Positions 35,942 through 45,183 of a DNA stretch of 64,000 nucleotides are shown here, one piece after another. The position numbers were made by a program, and so were the translations under genes. Position 1 is the stretch's first letter; the number at the start of each line of letters is the position of its first letter. The stretch is from Panacagrimonas sp052387695 (GTDB taxonomy: Bacteria; Pseudomonadota; Gammaproteobacteria; Nevskiales; Nevskiaceae), in contig JBQTIX010000047.1 of NCBI GenBank assembly GCA_052387695.1, positions 124,001 to 188,000 on the forward strand, given 5' to 3'. The notes under the pieces were generated by a model that saw only the letters and a program-made list of their open reading frames with translations, searched no databases and was not told the origin of the DNA.

Positions 35942-36129
35942 TGGGCTCCGCTCAGGTCTGACAAAACAGGAATTCGGCTCAACTGCGCCCGCTCAGCTGA
36001 AGACCGTGATCTTGGTATTGGCGCGGCCCAGCTGAAGACCGAACGGGAGCGGATCATTCCAGTGGAATTGAGCAAGCGAAGGGTGTGGATGCGACATGGA
36101 TTATGGTTTTAGGCAGGCGCGCGGAGGAA

Positions 36130-37353
36130 TCAGGAAGCTGGACTGACCTTGGCGGCCCCGCTGGCAACGAGTCGGTCAATTTCGCCCTCGGACAGCCCGA
36201 GCTGAATCAGAACTTCCCGGGTGTGCTGCCCGAAGCGGGGGGCCGGCGTGCGCGCCTGGCCAGGGGTGCGAGAGAGCTTCACGGGAACGCCCGTACCAGT
36301 CTGATCGGGACCGAGTTCCACGCGCATCTTTCGATGCGCTGTGTGGGGGTGCGAGAAAGCTTCGGGCACCGAGAGCACAGGGCCCGCGGGGACGCCGGCC
36401 TTCAGCAGGCTCTCGCACAGCGCGGTAGCATCGCGTTGCGCCAGCGCTGCCTCGATATACCTGCGCAGCTCGACTCGGTTGACGGTCCGGTTGCCGTTCC
36501 TGCGGAACCGCGGATCGTCCACCAGCGCCTCGAGTCCGACGTGCTCGCTGAACTTCCGGAACTGGCCGTCGTTGCCGATCCCGATGAAGATCTCCTCGCC
36601 GTTTCGTGCGCTGTACTTGTCGTAGGGCATGATCGTGAGATGCCCGCTGCCCACCAGCTGCGGCTCGCGGCCATCCATGAACCAGTTCGCCGCATGGGGA
36701 TGCAGCAGGCTCAGGGCGGTGTCGTACAGGGTCAGTTCGATCGCCTGTCCGCGTCCTGAGAGAGTGCGCTCGGTCATGGCCAACAGGATCCCGATCACGG
36801 CATACAGGCCGGTGGCCATGTCGACGATGGAGATGCCCACCCGCGTACGCCCCGTCGCCGGTTCGCCGTTGACGCTCATGATGCCGCACATCGCCTGCAG
36901 CACCGCGTCGTAACCGGGCATGCCGCCGAGGGGCCCGTCGTCGCCGAATCCACTGATGCGCGCATAGACCAGGCGGGGGAAACGAGCCTTTAGCATCTGC
37001 TCGTAGCCGAGGCCCCATTTCTCCATCGTGCCGGTCTTGAAGTTCTCGACCAGCACGTCGGCATCCTCGAGCAGGCGCAGCAGAACCTCTCGCGCCTCGG
37101 GCTGATTCAGATCGAGGACGACATCGCGCTTGTTACGATTGACGCCGACGAAGTAAGCCCCGGTGTCGTCGAGGAACGGGGGCCCCCAACCGCGCGTCTC
37201 GTCGCCGGCGGGTGGTTCGACCTTGATGACGCTTGCGCCGTGGTCGGAGAGAATCTGCGTGCACAAGGGTCCCGCCAACACACGGGAAAGGTCGACCACC
37301 TTGATTCCGGCCAGCGCACCGCCGCTACCCGGAATTCTTTCGTACTGCTGCAT
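36130..37353 (-). CDS. CaiB/BaiF (class III) CoA-transferase
   Basis: 407-aa CoA-transferase. VVDLSRVLAGPLCTQILSDHGASVIKVEPP is the family N-terminus (quoted here in part: DLSRVLAGPLCTQ), and the probable catalytic aspartate is D149 in PGYDAVLQ. It exchanges CoA between an acyl-CoA and a free acid. It is the first gene of the leftward PHA/acyl-CoA operon and could activate an acid for the dehydrogenase that follows. A broken duplicate of its 5' end lies at 23924. Confidence 0.9.
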   Translation of the reverse strand: MQQYERIPGSGGALAGIKVVDLSRVLAGPLCTQILSDHGASVIKVEPPAGDETRGWGPPFLDDTGAYFVGVNRNKRDVVLDLNQPEAREVLLRLLEDADVLVENFKTGTMEKWGLGYEQMLKARFPRLVYARISGFGDDGPLGGMPGYDAVLQAMCGIMSVNGEPATGRTRVGISIVDMATGLYAVIGILLAMTERTLSGRGQAIELTLYDTALSLLHPHAANWFMDGREPQLVGSGHLTIMPYDKYSARNGEEIFIGIGNDGQFRKFSEHVGLEALVDDPRFRRNGNRTVNRVELRRYIEAALAQRDATALCESLLKAGVPAGPVLSVPEAFSHPHTAHRKMRVELGPDQTGTGVPVKLSRTPGQARTPAPRFGQHTREVLIQLGLSEGEIDRLVASGAAKVSPAS

Positions 37354-37498
37354 GCCATCCCCCTCGCTGGGCTTCGATCAGTCGAATTGCTCCTCATGCC
37401 GATCGAATGCGCACGAGTGATGGTACCGAGCCCGTGCATTTACGTGGCTGATACCCACTATTGCGAAATACACATGGACCGGCACCCCGTCGGCCGGA
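37119..37498 (-). repeat. Intact copy of the inverted duplication (see 23779-24157)
   Basis: Contains the first codons and upstream region of the CaiB gene on the minus strand. The reverse complement at 23779-24157 differs at scattered positions only. Confidence 0.88.
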
Positions 37499-37644
37499 CA
37501 AGGTCTCTTCGCTGCGTCGCGCTGAGTCGATGATGCGGCGCGTGGGTGCAGGCGCCTGTGGAATGGTCGAATGCGCCCCGGTGTTGCATCTTCAGGAAGC
37601 CGGCAGCTCCCCAGGCGGCGTCCAAACACTCCGGAGAAATCCTC
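37354..37644. promoter_or_regulatory. Divergent promoter region between caiB and the thiolase operon
   Basis: 290 bp separate two divergent operons of acyl-CoA metabolism, so both promoters must lie here. I cannot pick a firm -35/-10 pair. Most of the interval, apart from roughly 37499-37611, is duplicated at 23.7-23.9 kb. Confidence 0.55.
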
Positions 37645-38862
37645 ATGATCAAGCCCGTGATCTGCGCGCCGTTGCGCACGCCGGTGGGCCGTTTCGGCGG
37701 CGCACTGAAAGACGTTCCCGCGCAGGCCCTCGGCGCCACTGTGGTGCGCGCATTGTTCGAACGAACCTCGCTCCCAAAGGCCCTCGTCGATGACGTGCTG
37801 TTCGCCCAGTGTTACGGCACCGCGGACGCGCCGGCACTCGGACGCGTGGTGGCGCTCGATGCCGGACTGCCGGTCGAAGTCGGCGGTCTGCAACTCGACC
37901 GTCGCTGCGGATCGGGACTGCAGGCGATCGTCTATGCCGCCATGCAGGTGGCTACCGGCGCGTCCCAGGTCGTGATCGCCGGGGGCGCCGAGTCCATGAG
38001 CAACGCGCCCTACTACTCCTCGCGACCACGCTGGGGCACCCAGGGTGCGGAAGGCGTGATGTTCCACGACGCGCTCGCGCGCGGTCGGATCACGGCCGGC
38101 GGAAAGAATTACCCGGTGGCCGGCGGCATGCTCGAAACGGCGGAAAATCTGCGCCGCGAGTACCGGATCAGTCGCGAGGAACAAGACGAGCTGGCGGTTC
38201 GTTCGCACCAACGCGCCTTGGCGGCCCAGCGCGACGGCCTGTTCGACCCGGCCATCGTGCCTGTGGAAGTGGCTGCCACCAACGGCACGAGCGTCATCGC
38301 CGTGGACGAGCATCCGCGTGCCGACACCACCCTCGAGAGCCTGGGCCGCCTCAAACCGATCCGCCTGGGCCAGGATCCGGAAGCCACCGTGACCGCCGGC
38401 AACGCCAGCGGCCAGAACGACGGGGCCTCGGCGTGTATCGTCACCACACCTGACATCGCCCGTGAATATGGGTTGCGCCCTCTCGGGCAACTCGTGTCCT
38501 GGGCGGTGGCCGGCGTCGAACCGGCGCGCATGGGTATCGGCCCGGTGCCGGCCACCGCCAAGGCCCTGCGCAACGCCGGCTTGACGCTGGCGCTGATCGA
38601 CCTGATCGAGCTCAACGAAGCCTTTGCGGCGCAGGTCCTCGCCTGTACCCGGGAATGGCAGCTGACCCCAGCCGACTTTGATCGGCTCAACGTCAACGGT
38701 TCTGGTATCTCCCTGGGTCACCCGGTGGGTGCAACGGGCGGGCGTATCCTTTCGACCCTGCTGCATGAAATGGATCGCCGGAACGCGCGTTACGGCCTGG
38801 AAACCATGTGCATCGGTGGTGGCCAAGGCATTGCCGCGATATTCGAGCGGGTTGGGGGATAG
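37645..38862 (+). CDS. Thiolase (acetyl-CoA acyltransferase)
   Basis: 405-aa thiolase. The acyl-binding cysteine is in LDRRCGSGLQAI, the catalytic histidine in GSGISLGHPVGATG, and the second cysteine in MCIGGGQGIAAIF. Length is standard. It cleaves a 3-oxoacyl-CoA to release acetyl-CoA, or condenses two acetyl-CoA. ATG 37645 follows CCGGAGA; the frame extends upstream to 37546 without a site. It starts the six-gene operon that runs to 45048. Confidence 0.92.
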   Translation: MIKPVICAPLRTPVGRFGGALKDVPAQALGATVVRALFERTSLPKALVDDVLFAQCYGTADAPALGRVVALDAGLPVEVGGLQLDRRCGSGLQAIVYAAMQVATGASQVVIAGGAESMSNAPYYSSRPRWGTQGAEGVMFHDALARGRITAGGKNYPVAGGMLETAENLRREYRISREEQDELAVRSHQRALAAQRDGLFDPAIVPVEVAATNGTSVIAVDEHPRADTTLESLGRLKPIRLGQDPEATVTAGNASGQNDGASACIVTTPDIAREYGLRPLGQLVSWAVAGVEPARMGIGPVPATAKALRNAGLTLALIDLIELNEAFAAQVLACTREWQLTPADFDRLNVNGSGISLGHPVGATGGRILSTLLHEMDRRNARYGLETMCIGGGQGIAAIFERVGG

Positions 38863-38897
38863 TGCGTTGAACCCCGCCATCAACAGGTAGAGGACCG

Positions 38898-40421
38898 ATG
38901 AATCGATCCAGATCAATAATCGGCGTCATTGGCGTTGGCACCATGGGCAGCGGCATCGTCCAGCTGTTCGCCCAGGCGGGTCACACGGTCCGCGTGTTCG
39001 ACGCATTCGCCGACGCCGTGCCCAAGGCTCTGGTCTCGGTGCACGCCTTGATCGAGAAGGGTGTGGTCCGTGGACAATTCACCGCCGAACAGGGAGCTGC
39101 CTTCAAGGCCGAGATCCGGCCCTGCAAGACACTTGAGGAACTCGCCGATTGCGACGTGGTGATTGAAGCCATCGTCGAGGACGTGGCCGCCAAGCGTGCC
39201 CTGTTCATTGCGCTGGAGAACATCGTCTCGCGGCGGTGCATCCTCGCCACCAATACCTCATCGCTGACTGTCGCCGAGATCGCGGCCGGGTGTCGTCACC
39301 CTGATCGCATCGCCGCGCTGCATTTTTTCAATCCGGTGCCCCTGATGAAGGTCGCCGAGGTGGTCCCCACGGTGAAGACCGCGCCCGAGACAGTCGAGGT
39401 CCTGCGGGTACTCGTAGAGCACGCCGGCCACCGTGCCGTGGTCGCCGCCGATCAGCCCGGGTTTCTGATCAACCATGCCGGTCGCGGTTACTACACCGAG
39501 GCGCTACGTCTGCTCGAAGATCAGATCGCGGACGTAGCCACAGTCGACGCCCTGCTGCGCGATGCCGCCGGCTTCCGGATGGGCCCTTTCGAATTGATGG
39601 ATCTGACCGGACTGGACGTTTCCGGCAAGGTCATGGAATCTATCTACGAGCAGTTCCAGCAGGAGCCGCGCTTCCGTCCATCCTCTCTGGTGCGGCCACG
39701 CATTGCCGCGGGACTGTATGGACGCAAGTCAGGCGCCGGCTGGTACAGCTATGACGCGCAGTCCAAGCCTGTGAGCCTGCCGCCGCCGCAAGCGGTGCCC
39801 ACTCTGCCATCTGGCCTGAAGCTGTGGATAGAACCTGCGGCGGTGCAACGCGACGCGCTCGCGGCGCTCGCGGAGGCTGCCGCGGTGAGGCTCGTGTCTC
39901 AGTCCGCCGATGCCGACCTGATCTTGATCCAACCCTGGGGCCTGGACGCGACCACGGTCTGCGTCGAAGACTCGCTGGACGCCACCCGTACCGTCGCTCT
40001 CGATCCGCTGGCGGGTCTAGGCAAGCGCCGCACGCTGATGCTCACGCCGGTGACGAGCACTGCGGCGCGCGACGCTGCGCATGCGCTATTCGGTGGCGGT
40101 GACGTTCCGGTGAACATCATCAACGACAGCCCGGGCTTCGTCGTGCAACGCGTGCTCGCGACCATCGTGAACATTGCTGCGAACATCGCGCAGCGCGGCA
40201 TTGCCTCGGTGGCCGACATCGAGGATGCGGTCCAACTCGGTCTGGGCTATCCGCACGGACCGCTGGCCTGGGGCAATCAGATCGGCGGCCAGAACGTGCT
40301 GACCATCCTGCGAAACATGCAGGCGGTCACCGGCGATCCGCGTTATCGCCCCAGTCCCTGGCTGACTAGGCGTGTCGGGTTGCGACTATCCCTGCTCACG
40401 CCCGAAGCCTCTCGCTCGTGA
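38898..40421 (+). CDS. 3-hydroxyacyl-CoA dehydrogenase, two-domain C-terminus (PaaH type)
   Basis: 507-aa NAD-dependent dehydrogenase. The Rossmann motif is GVIGVGTMGSGIVQLFAQAG and the catalytic histidine lies in ALHFFNPVPLMKVAEVV. Two C-terminal dimerisation domains give the length seen in PaaH (3-hydroxyadipyl-CoA dehydrogenase) and PHB-type enzymes. With the thiolase it forms the last steps of a beta-oxidation of a dicarboxylic or branched acyl-CoA. It overlaps the following GTG. Confidence 0.9.
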   Translation: MNRSRSIIGVIGVGTMGSGIVQLFAQAGHTVRVFDAFADAVPKALVSVHALIEKGVVRGQFTAEQGAAFKAEIRPCKTLEELADCDVVIEAIVEDVAAKRALFIALENIVSRRCILATNTSSLTVAEIAAGCRHPDRIAALHFFNPVPLMKVAEVVPTVKTAPETVEVLRVLVEHAGHRAVVAADQPGFLINHAGRGYYTEALRLLEDQIADVATVDALLRDAAGFRMGPFELMDLTGLDVSGKVMESIYEQFQQEPRFRPSSLVRPRIAAGLYGRKSGAGWYSYDAQSKPVSLPPPQAVPTLPSGLKLWIEPAAVQRDALAALAEAAAVRLVSQSADADLILIQPWGLDATTVCVEDSLDATRTVALDPLAGLGKRRTLMLTPVTSTAARDAAHALFGGGDVPVNIINDSPGFVVQRVLATIVNIAANIAQRGIASVADIEDAVQLGLGYPHGPLAWGNQIGGQNVLTILRNMQAVTGDPRYRPSPWLTRRVGLRLSLLTPEASRS

Positions 40422-41266
40422 GTGAGATCGACCTCGATCTTCTGCGCCAGTGGGTCGGCCGCGAACGCACGCTCGTGGACGACCTGCACCCGTTACCGGC
40501 GCAAGCGCTTTCCAAGGCGCTCGATCACAGCAGCCCACTGAAGGCGGGTGGCGTACTGCCGCCGAGCTGGCAGTGGCTGTACTTTCTGGACGCGCCCTCG
40601 GCCTCGACCACCGCGCCTGACGGGCATCCGAAACTCGGCGAGTTCCTGCCTCCCGCGCCGCTACCTCGCCGCATGTGGGCGGCCGGCGCGATGCGGGTCG
40701 AACGTCCGCTGCATCTCGGCACACAAGCAACGCGTCGATCGGTGATCCGCTCGGTCGATGCCAAATCCGGCAAGTCCGGTTCGCTCGTGTTCGTCACGCT
40801 CGACCACGAGATCTCGCAGGGCGGGCGGCTCTGTGTGCGCGAGGAACAGAACCTGGTCTATCGCGAGATGCCGTCCGGTCCCGCGCCGTTGCCACCGGGT
40901 GAGGTCGCGCGGACGGATGCCGACTGGTCGCGCGGCATCACGCCCGACCCCGTGCTGCTGTTCCGCTACTCCGCACTGACCTACAACAGCCATCGCATCC
41001 ACTACGACCGACACTACGCGGTGGAGCGCGAGTTCTATCCCGCGCTGGTCGTGCACGGCCCATTGCTCGCTACGCTCCTGCTCGATCTCGTCAGGGCTAA
41101 CCTCCCCGGTGCACCGATCGCGGACTTCCAGTTTCGCGCTGTGCGTCCGACCTTCGACACGCATGCCTTTACCGTGAACGGCAAGCGCGAGGGCCAGCAG
41201 CTCAAACTGTGGAGCGCGGACCACGAGGGAAACCTCTGCATGAGCGCAACGGCGACCCTGTCATGA
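40418..41266 (+). CDS. meh: Mesaconyl-C4-CoA / itaconyl-CoA hydratase-like MaoC protein
   Basis: 282-aa double hot-dog hydratase of the type in mesaconyl-C4-CoA hydratase (Meh) and itaconyl-CoA hydratase. The C-terminal half has FRYSALTYNSHRIHYDRHYA with the catalytic tyrosine/histidine region, then VVHGPLLATLLLDL. Such enzymes hydrate mesaconyl-C4-CoA or itaconyl-CoA to citramalyl-CoA. The neighbouring CitE lyase, Mcd-like dehydrogenase and Mct-like transferase fit this precisely. GTG start overlaps the previous stop and the end overlaps the next ATG. Confidence 0.82.
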   Translation: MSEIDLDLLRQWVGRERTLVDDLHPLPAQALSKALDHSSPLKAGGVLPPSWQWLYFLDAPSASTTAPDGHPKLGEFLPPAPLPRRMWAAGAMRVERPLHLGTQATRRSVIRSVDAKSGKSGSLVFVTLDHEISQGGRLCVREEQNLVYREMPSGPAPLPPGEVARTDADWSRGITPDPVLLFRYSALTYNSHRIHYDRHYAVEREFYPALVVHGPLLATLLLDLVRANLPGAPIADFQFRAVRPTFDTHAFTVNGKREGQQLKLWSADHEGNLCMSATATLS

Positions 41267-42147
41267 GTGCAACGTTCCCCATCTGGCGCTCGATGCTGTT
41301 CGTTCCCGCGCACGTGCCAAAGTTCGTGGACGCAGCGCACACGCGCAGCGCGGACGCTTACCTGCTCGATCTCGAAGACAGCGTTCCGCTGGCGCAGAAG
41401 GCCGAGGCGCGCGCCGCACTGCCCTCTGCCGTGGCCAAGGTCTCGCAGTCCGGCGCCACTGCGCTCGTCCGCATCAACACCGACGACGCACTCACACCGG
41501 ACGACGTCAACGCCGCTGTGATTCCCGGCGTGCGCGCACTGATGGTGCCCAAGGTTGAGTCCGCCGCGCAGGTGCAGAAGCTCGATGCGCGCATCACCGA
41601 GCTGGAGCGCGAGCGCGGCATCGCGCCCGGCCAGATTCTGCTGATCGCGCAGATCGAGCATGTCCGCGCCCTACCGCAACTCGACGAGATCGCCGGCAGC
41701 TCTCCACGTGTGATGGGCCTGATTCTCGGCTCCGAGGATTTCTCCGTTTCCGCGGGTGCAGAGCCGACACCGGAGACGCTGTACGGTCCCAACCAGCAGC
41801 TCGTGTTCGCCTGCCGCCGCGCCGGGATTCTTCCGTTCGGCTTCCCCGGCTCGATCTCGGTGTTCCGCGATCTCGATCTTTTCCGCCAGCTCATCACGCG
41901 AGCGCGTGAGATGGGTTTCGTCGGCTCGTACGCGATCCATCCGAACCAGGTGCAGGTGATGAACGAGTTGTTCGCACCGCCCACCGCGGACGTGGCGCAC
42001 GCGCGCGAACTGCTCGCTGCCTACGAGGAGGCCGAGGCCCAGGGCCGTGGCGCGCTCGAATTCCGCGGCCGAATGGTCGATATGCCGGTGGTGCTGCGCG
42101 CGCGTGAATTGCTGCGCCGCGCCGAAGCGATCCACACGGGCGATTGA
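41263..42147 (+). CDS. CitE/HpcH-family citramalyl-CoA or malyl-CoA lyase
   Basis: 294-aa TIM-barrel lyase. RSMLFVPAHVPKFVD and YLLDLEDSVPLAQK give the start of the fold. The glutamate/aspartate metal site is around IAQIEHVRAL and GLILGSEDFS, and YAIHPNQVQVMNELF is the substrate-end motif. The family splits 3-hydroxy-dicarboxyl-CoA esters; here (S)-citramalyl-CoA to acetyl-CoA and pyruvate is the expected reaction. ATG 41263 shares ATGA with the hydratase stop. Confidence 0.87.
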   Translation: MSATFPIWRSMLFVPAHVPKFVDAAHTRSADAYLLDLEDSVPLAQKAEARAALPSAVAKVSQSGATALVRINTDDALTPDDVNAAVIPGVRALMVPKVESAAQVQKLDARITELERERGIAPGQILLIAQIEHVRALPQLDEIAGSSPRVMGLILGSEDFSVSAGAEPTPETLYGPNQQLVFACRRAGILPFGFPGSISVFRDLDLFRQLITRAREMGFVGSYAIHPNQVQVMNELFAPPTADVAHARELLAAYEEAEAQGRGALEFRGRMVDMPVVLRARELLRRAEAIHTGD

Positions 42148-42167
42148 TCAAGACTATTCCAACGACG

Positions 42168-43838
42168 ATGACTGCCGCACTCCACACCTCTGCCACCCGC
42201 CTGCTCGGCCAGTTGCGCCGCGCGCTCGATGGGGCCACCACCACGCTGGCGCAGCGCTGCGCCGTCGAGAACCGACTCGATGCCAAGCAGCTCGATGTCG
42301 AGCAGGTGCCGAGCTTCGAGCTGGCCTGGGCCAATGCCGAACTGCTCGCGGCCGAGCGCGCGCTGCAGTCACTCGATGCCTGCACCGGCGAGCTGGACCG
42401 GTGTCTCGTGCTGATCTTCGCGGTGGAGGCCATCACGCTCGTACGTGATCGTTGCGAGGCGCTGTACGCGGAACTCGATCTGGCTGGTGAGGCGCTGTTC
42501 GCCATCACACGCGATCCCGAGCTGCGCCGGCTGCAACGCGAAGTCCTGTCCGGCGCCGCACTTCACGAAGTCGCCAGATTGCTCGCCGTCGATCCCACGG
42601 CGCTCGGTCGCGTGCGCCTGAGCGAGGAGCTGGAACTGGTCCGCGCCCAGTTCGCGCGTTTTGCGGCAGAGGCCGTCGCGCCGCTCGCCGAGAAGATTCA
42701 CCGCCACGACCTGATCGTGCCGGAGGAAGAACTGCTCCAGCCGCTGCGCGAGATGGGCGTGTTCGGTCTGTCGATCCCCGAACCCTACGGCGGCACGGCA
42801 CCGTCCGAGGGTGAGGACAGCCTGACCATGATCGTCGTCACCGAGGCGTTGTCGCAGGCCTCGCTTGCGGCAGCGGGCAGCCTCATCACCCGCCCCGAGA
42901 TTCTGTCGCGCGCCCTGCTCGCCGGCGGCACCGAGGCGCAGAAGCAGCGCTGGCTGCCGCGCATCGCCCAGGGCGATCCGCTGTGCGCCATCGCCATCAC
43001 CGAGCCGGACTACGGGTCCGATGTCGCGAGCCTCAATCTGCGCGGCACGCGCACCGAGGGCGGATGGCGGCTCAACGGCGCCAAAACCTGGTGCACCTTT
43101 GCCGGCAAGGCCGGTGTGCTGATGGTGGTCACGCGCACCCATCCGGATCGAGCGCTCGGTTACAAGGGCCTGAGCCTGCTGCTGGCGGAGAAGCCGGGCT
43201 ACGAAGGCCACGACTTTGATTATTGCCAGGACAGCGGCGGGCGCATGGTGGGCCGCGCGATTCCGACCATCGGCTACCGCGGCATGCACTCCTTCGACGT
43301 CTCCTTCGAGAACTTCTTCGTACCCGATGCAAACGTCATCGGCGAAGAAGGCGGGCTCGGCAACGGCTTCTACTACGCCATGGCCGGCATGATGGGCGGG
43401 CGCATGCAGACCGCCGCGCGTGCCAGCGGCGTGATGCGAGCTGCGCTGCTCGCCGGCCTACGCTACACCGAGGAACGCAAGGTGTTCGGCGCGCCGCTGT
43501 TGAGCTATCCGTTGACCGGCGCGAAGCTCGCGAAGATGGCGGCGCGCTATGTCGCCAGCCGTTACCTCACCTATGCCGTCGGCCAGTTGATGAACGAGGG
43601 CGGCGGACGTATGGAGGCGAGCCTGGTGAAGCTGTTTGCCTGCCGCTCGGCCGAGCTGGTCACGCGCGAGATGCTGCAACTCCACGGTGGCATGGGCTAC
43701 GCCGAGGAGGTCGCGGTGAGCCGCTACTACGTCGACGCGCGCGTGCTGTCGATCTTCGAGGGCGCGGAGGAAACGCTGGCCCTGAAGGTCGTTGCGCGCA
43801 GCCTGCTCGAAGATGCGCTGAAGCCGAAGGCGGCCTGA
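42168..43838 (+). CDS. mcd: Long-form acyl-CoA dehydrogenase, methylsuccinyl-CoA dehydrogenase-like
   Basis: 556-aa protein. The acyl-CoA dehydrogenase core begins near residue 150 and holds VFGLSIPEPYGG, AITEPDYGSDVASLNL and the catalytic glutamate in IFEGAEETLALK. An extra N-terminal helical domain of about 150 residues is unusual; it is a feature of (2S)-methylsuccinyl-CoA dehydrogenase of the ethylmalonyl-CoA pathway. AAGSLITRPEI also fits that group. The product would be mesaconyl-C1-CoA, the substrate of the next enzyme. ATG 42168 is chosen; a TTG at 42144 overlapping the lyase stop is possible. No strong ribosome site is seen. Confidence 0.78.
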   Translation: MTAALHTSATRLLGQLRRALDGATTTLAQRCAVENRLDAKQLDVEQVPSFELAWANAELLAAERALQSLDACTGELDRCLVLIFAVEAITLVRDRCEALYAELDLAGEALFAITRDPELRRLQREVLSGAALHEVARLLAVDPTALGRVRLSEELELVRAQFARFAAEAVAPLAEKIHRHDLIVPEEELLQPLREMGVFGLSIPEPYGGTAPSEGEDSLTMIVVTEALSQASLAAAGSLITRPEILSRALLAGGTEAQKQRWLPRIAQGDPLCAIAITEPDYGSDVASLNLRGTRTEGGWRLNGAKTWCTFAGKAGVLMVVTRTHPDRALGYKGLSLLLAEKPGYEGHDFDYCQDSGGRMVGRAIPTIGYRGMHSFDVSFENFFVPDANVIGEEGGLGNGFYYAMAGMMGGRMQTAARASGVMRAALLAGLRYTEERKVFGAPLLSYPLTGAKLAKMAARYVASRYLTYAVGQLMNEGGGRMEASLVKLFACRSAELVTREMLQLHGGMGYAEEVAVSRYYVDARVLSIFEGAEETLALKVVARSLLEDALKPKAA

Positions 43839-43839
43839 G

Positions 43840-45048
43840 ATGACTCCCGGAATCCTGCAGGGTTTGAGAGTCGTTGAGGTCAGCGCCTTCGTTGCCGCGC
43901 CGCTCGGTGGCATGACCTTGGCGCAACTCGGCGCAGACGTGATCCGCATCGATCCGCCGACAGGCGGGCTCGACTATCGCCGCTGGCCGGTCACCTCGGA
44001 CAACACCAGCCTGTTCTGGGCCGGGCTCAACAAGTCCAAGCGCTCGGTTGCCATCGACATCAACAAGCCGGAAGGCCGCGAGCTGGCGCAGGCCCTGATT
44101 ACAGCGCCGGGCGAGGACGCCGGCATCCTGCTCACGAATTTTCCGCCGCGCGGCTGGCTGGAGTACGAATCACTGAAAGCCAGGCGCGCGGACCTGATCC
44201 AGCTCACGATCCAGGGCGATCACAAGGGCAGTTCGGCGGTGGATTACACGGTGAATCCGAAGGTCGGGATTCCCTACCTGACCGGTCCGCTCGGGCACGA
44301 GGGAGCGGTGAACCATGTGCTCCCGGCCTGGGACCTGATCACCGGCCAGATGGCCGCGGTCGGTCTGCTCGCCGCAGAACGCCATCGTCGCCGCACCGGT
44401 GAGGGGCAACATATCAAGCTCGCGCTTGAAGACGTGGCTCTCGCAGCGCTCGGGCATCTGGGTTTCATTGCGGAGGCTCAGCTCGGACAAGAACGTCCGC
44501 GCTACGGCAACGACCTGTTCGGCGCCTTTGGTCGCGATTTCGTCACCGCCGACGGCGTGCGCATCATGGTGGTGGGGCTCACCTCAAAGCAGTGGCGCTC
44601 GCTGTGCATAGCGACCGGAATTGCAGACGCTGTGAAAGCGCTTGCAGCGCGGCTCGGCATGAATCTCGATCTGGAAGGCGAACGTTTCAAGGCCCGCGAT
44701 GAGATCGCCGCGATCATTGGTCCCTGGATTTCCACCCGGCCGCTGTCCGATGTCGCCGCGACGTTCGACGCGCAGTCCGTGTGCTGGGAGCGTTATCAGA
44801 CCGTGAAACAGCTCGTCGACAGCGACCCTGCTTGCTCCGAAGCAAACCCCATGTTCCGCAACGTGGCGCAACCCGGCATCGGCAACCTCCTCTCGCCCTC
44901 TACTCCACTCGATTTCGCCTCTGGCCGTGCGCCTGCTCAGCCGGCGCCTCGGCTTGGCGCGGATACCGAGGAAGTGCTTTGCACCGTGCTTAGCCTTTCA
45001 TCTTCGGAGATACGTCGCTTGCATCACCAGGGCGTCGTCAGAACCTGA
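43840..45048 (+). CDS. mct: Mesaconyl-CoA C1-C4 CoA transferase-like CaiB protein
   Basis: 402-aa class III CoA transferase that aligns well in memory with Chloroflexus Mct. Shared blocks are VVEVSAFVAAPLGGMTLAQL, LDYRRWPVT, SLFWAGLNKSKRS, AVDYTVNPKVG, VNHVLPAWDLITGQM, AERHRRRTGEGQ and NPMFRNVAQPGIG. Mct moves CoA within mesaconyl-CoA from C1 to C4. It differs clearly from the CaiB enzyme at 36130. It starts one base after the Mcd-like stop and ends the operon. Confidence 0.83.
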   Translation: MTPGILQGLRVVEVSAFVAAPLGGMTLAQLGADVIRIDPPTGGLDYRRWPVTSDNTSLFWAGLNKSKRSVAIDINKPEGRELAQALITAPGEDAGILLTNFPPRGWLEYESLKARRADLIQLTIQGDHKGSSAVDYTVNPKVGIPYLTGPLGHEGAVNHVLPAWDLITGQMAAVGLLAAERHRRRTGEGQHIKLALEDVALAALGHLGFIAEAQLGQERPRYGNDLFGAFGRDFVTADGVRIMVVGLTSKQWRSLCIATGIADAVKALAARLGMNLDLEGERFKARDEIAAIIGPWISTRPLSDVAATFDAQSVCWERYQTVKQLVDSDPACSEANPMFRNVAQPGIGNLLSPSTPLDFASGRAPAQPAPRLGADTEEVLCTVLSLSSSEIRRLHHQGVVRT

Positions 45049-45183
45049 ATCCACCCTGGCGCAATACCATGAGCGTGCCCGGCGCTTAATATCGACGGAG
45101 CGTGATGGCGGGCGTAACCATTCGCTCACCACCCTCTGGCGGTCTATGAGTTGGGCGTCTTGACCCGAGCGACGACGAAAGTG

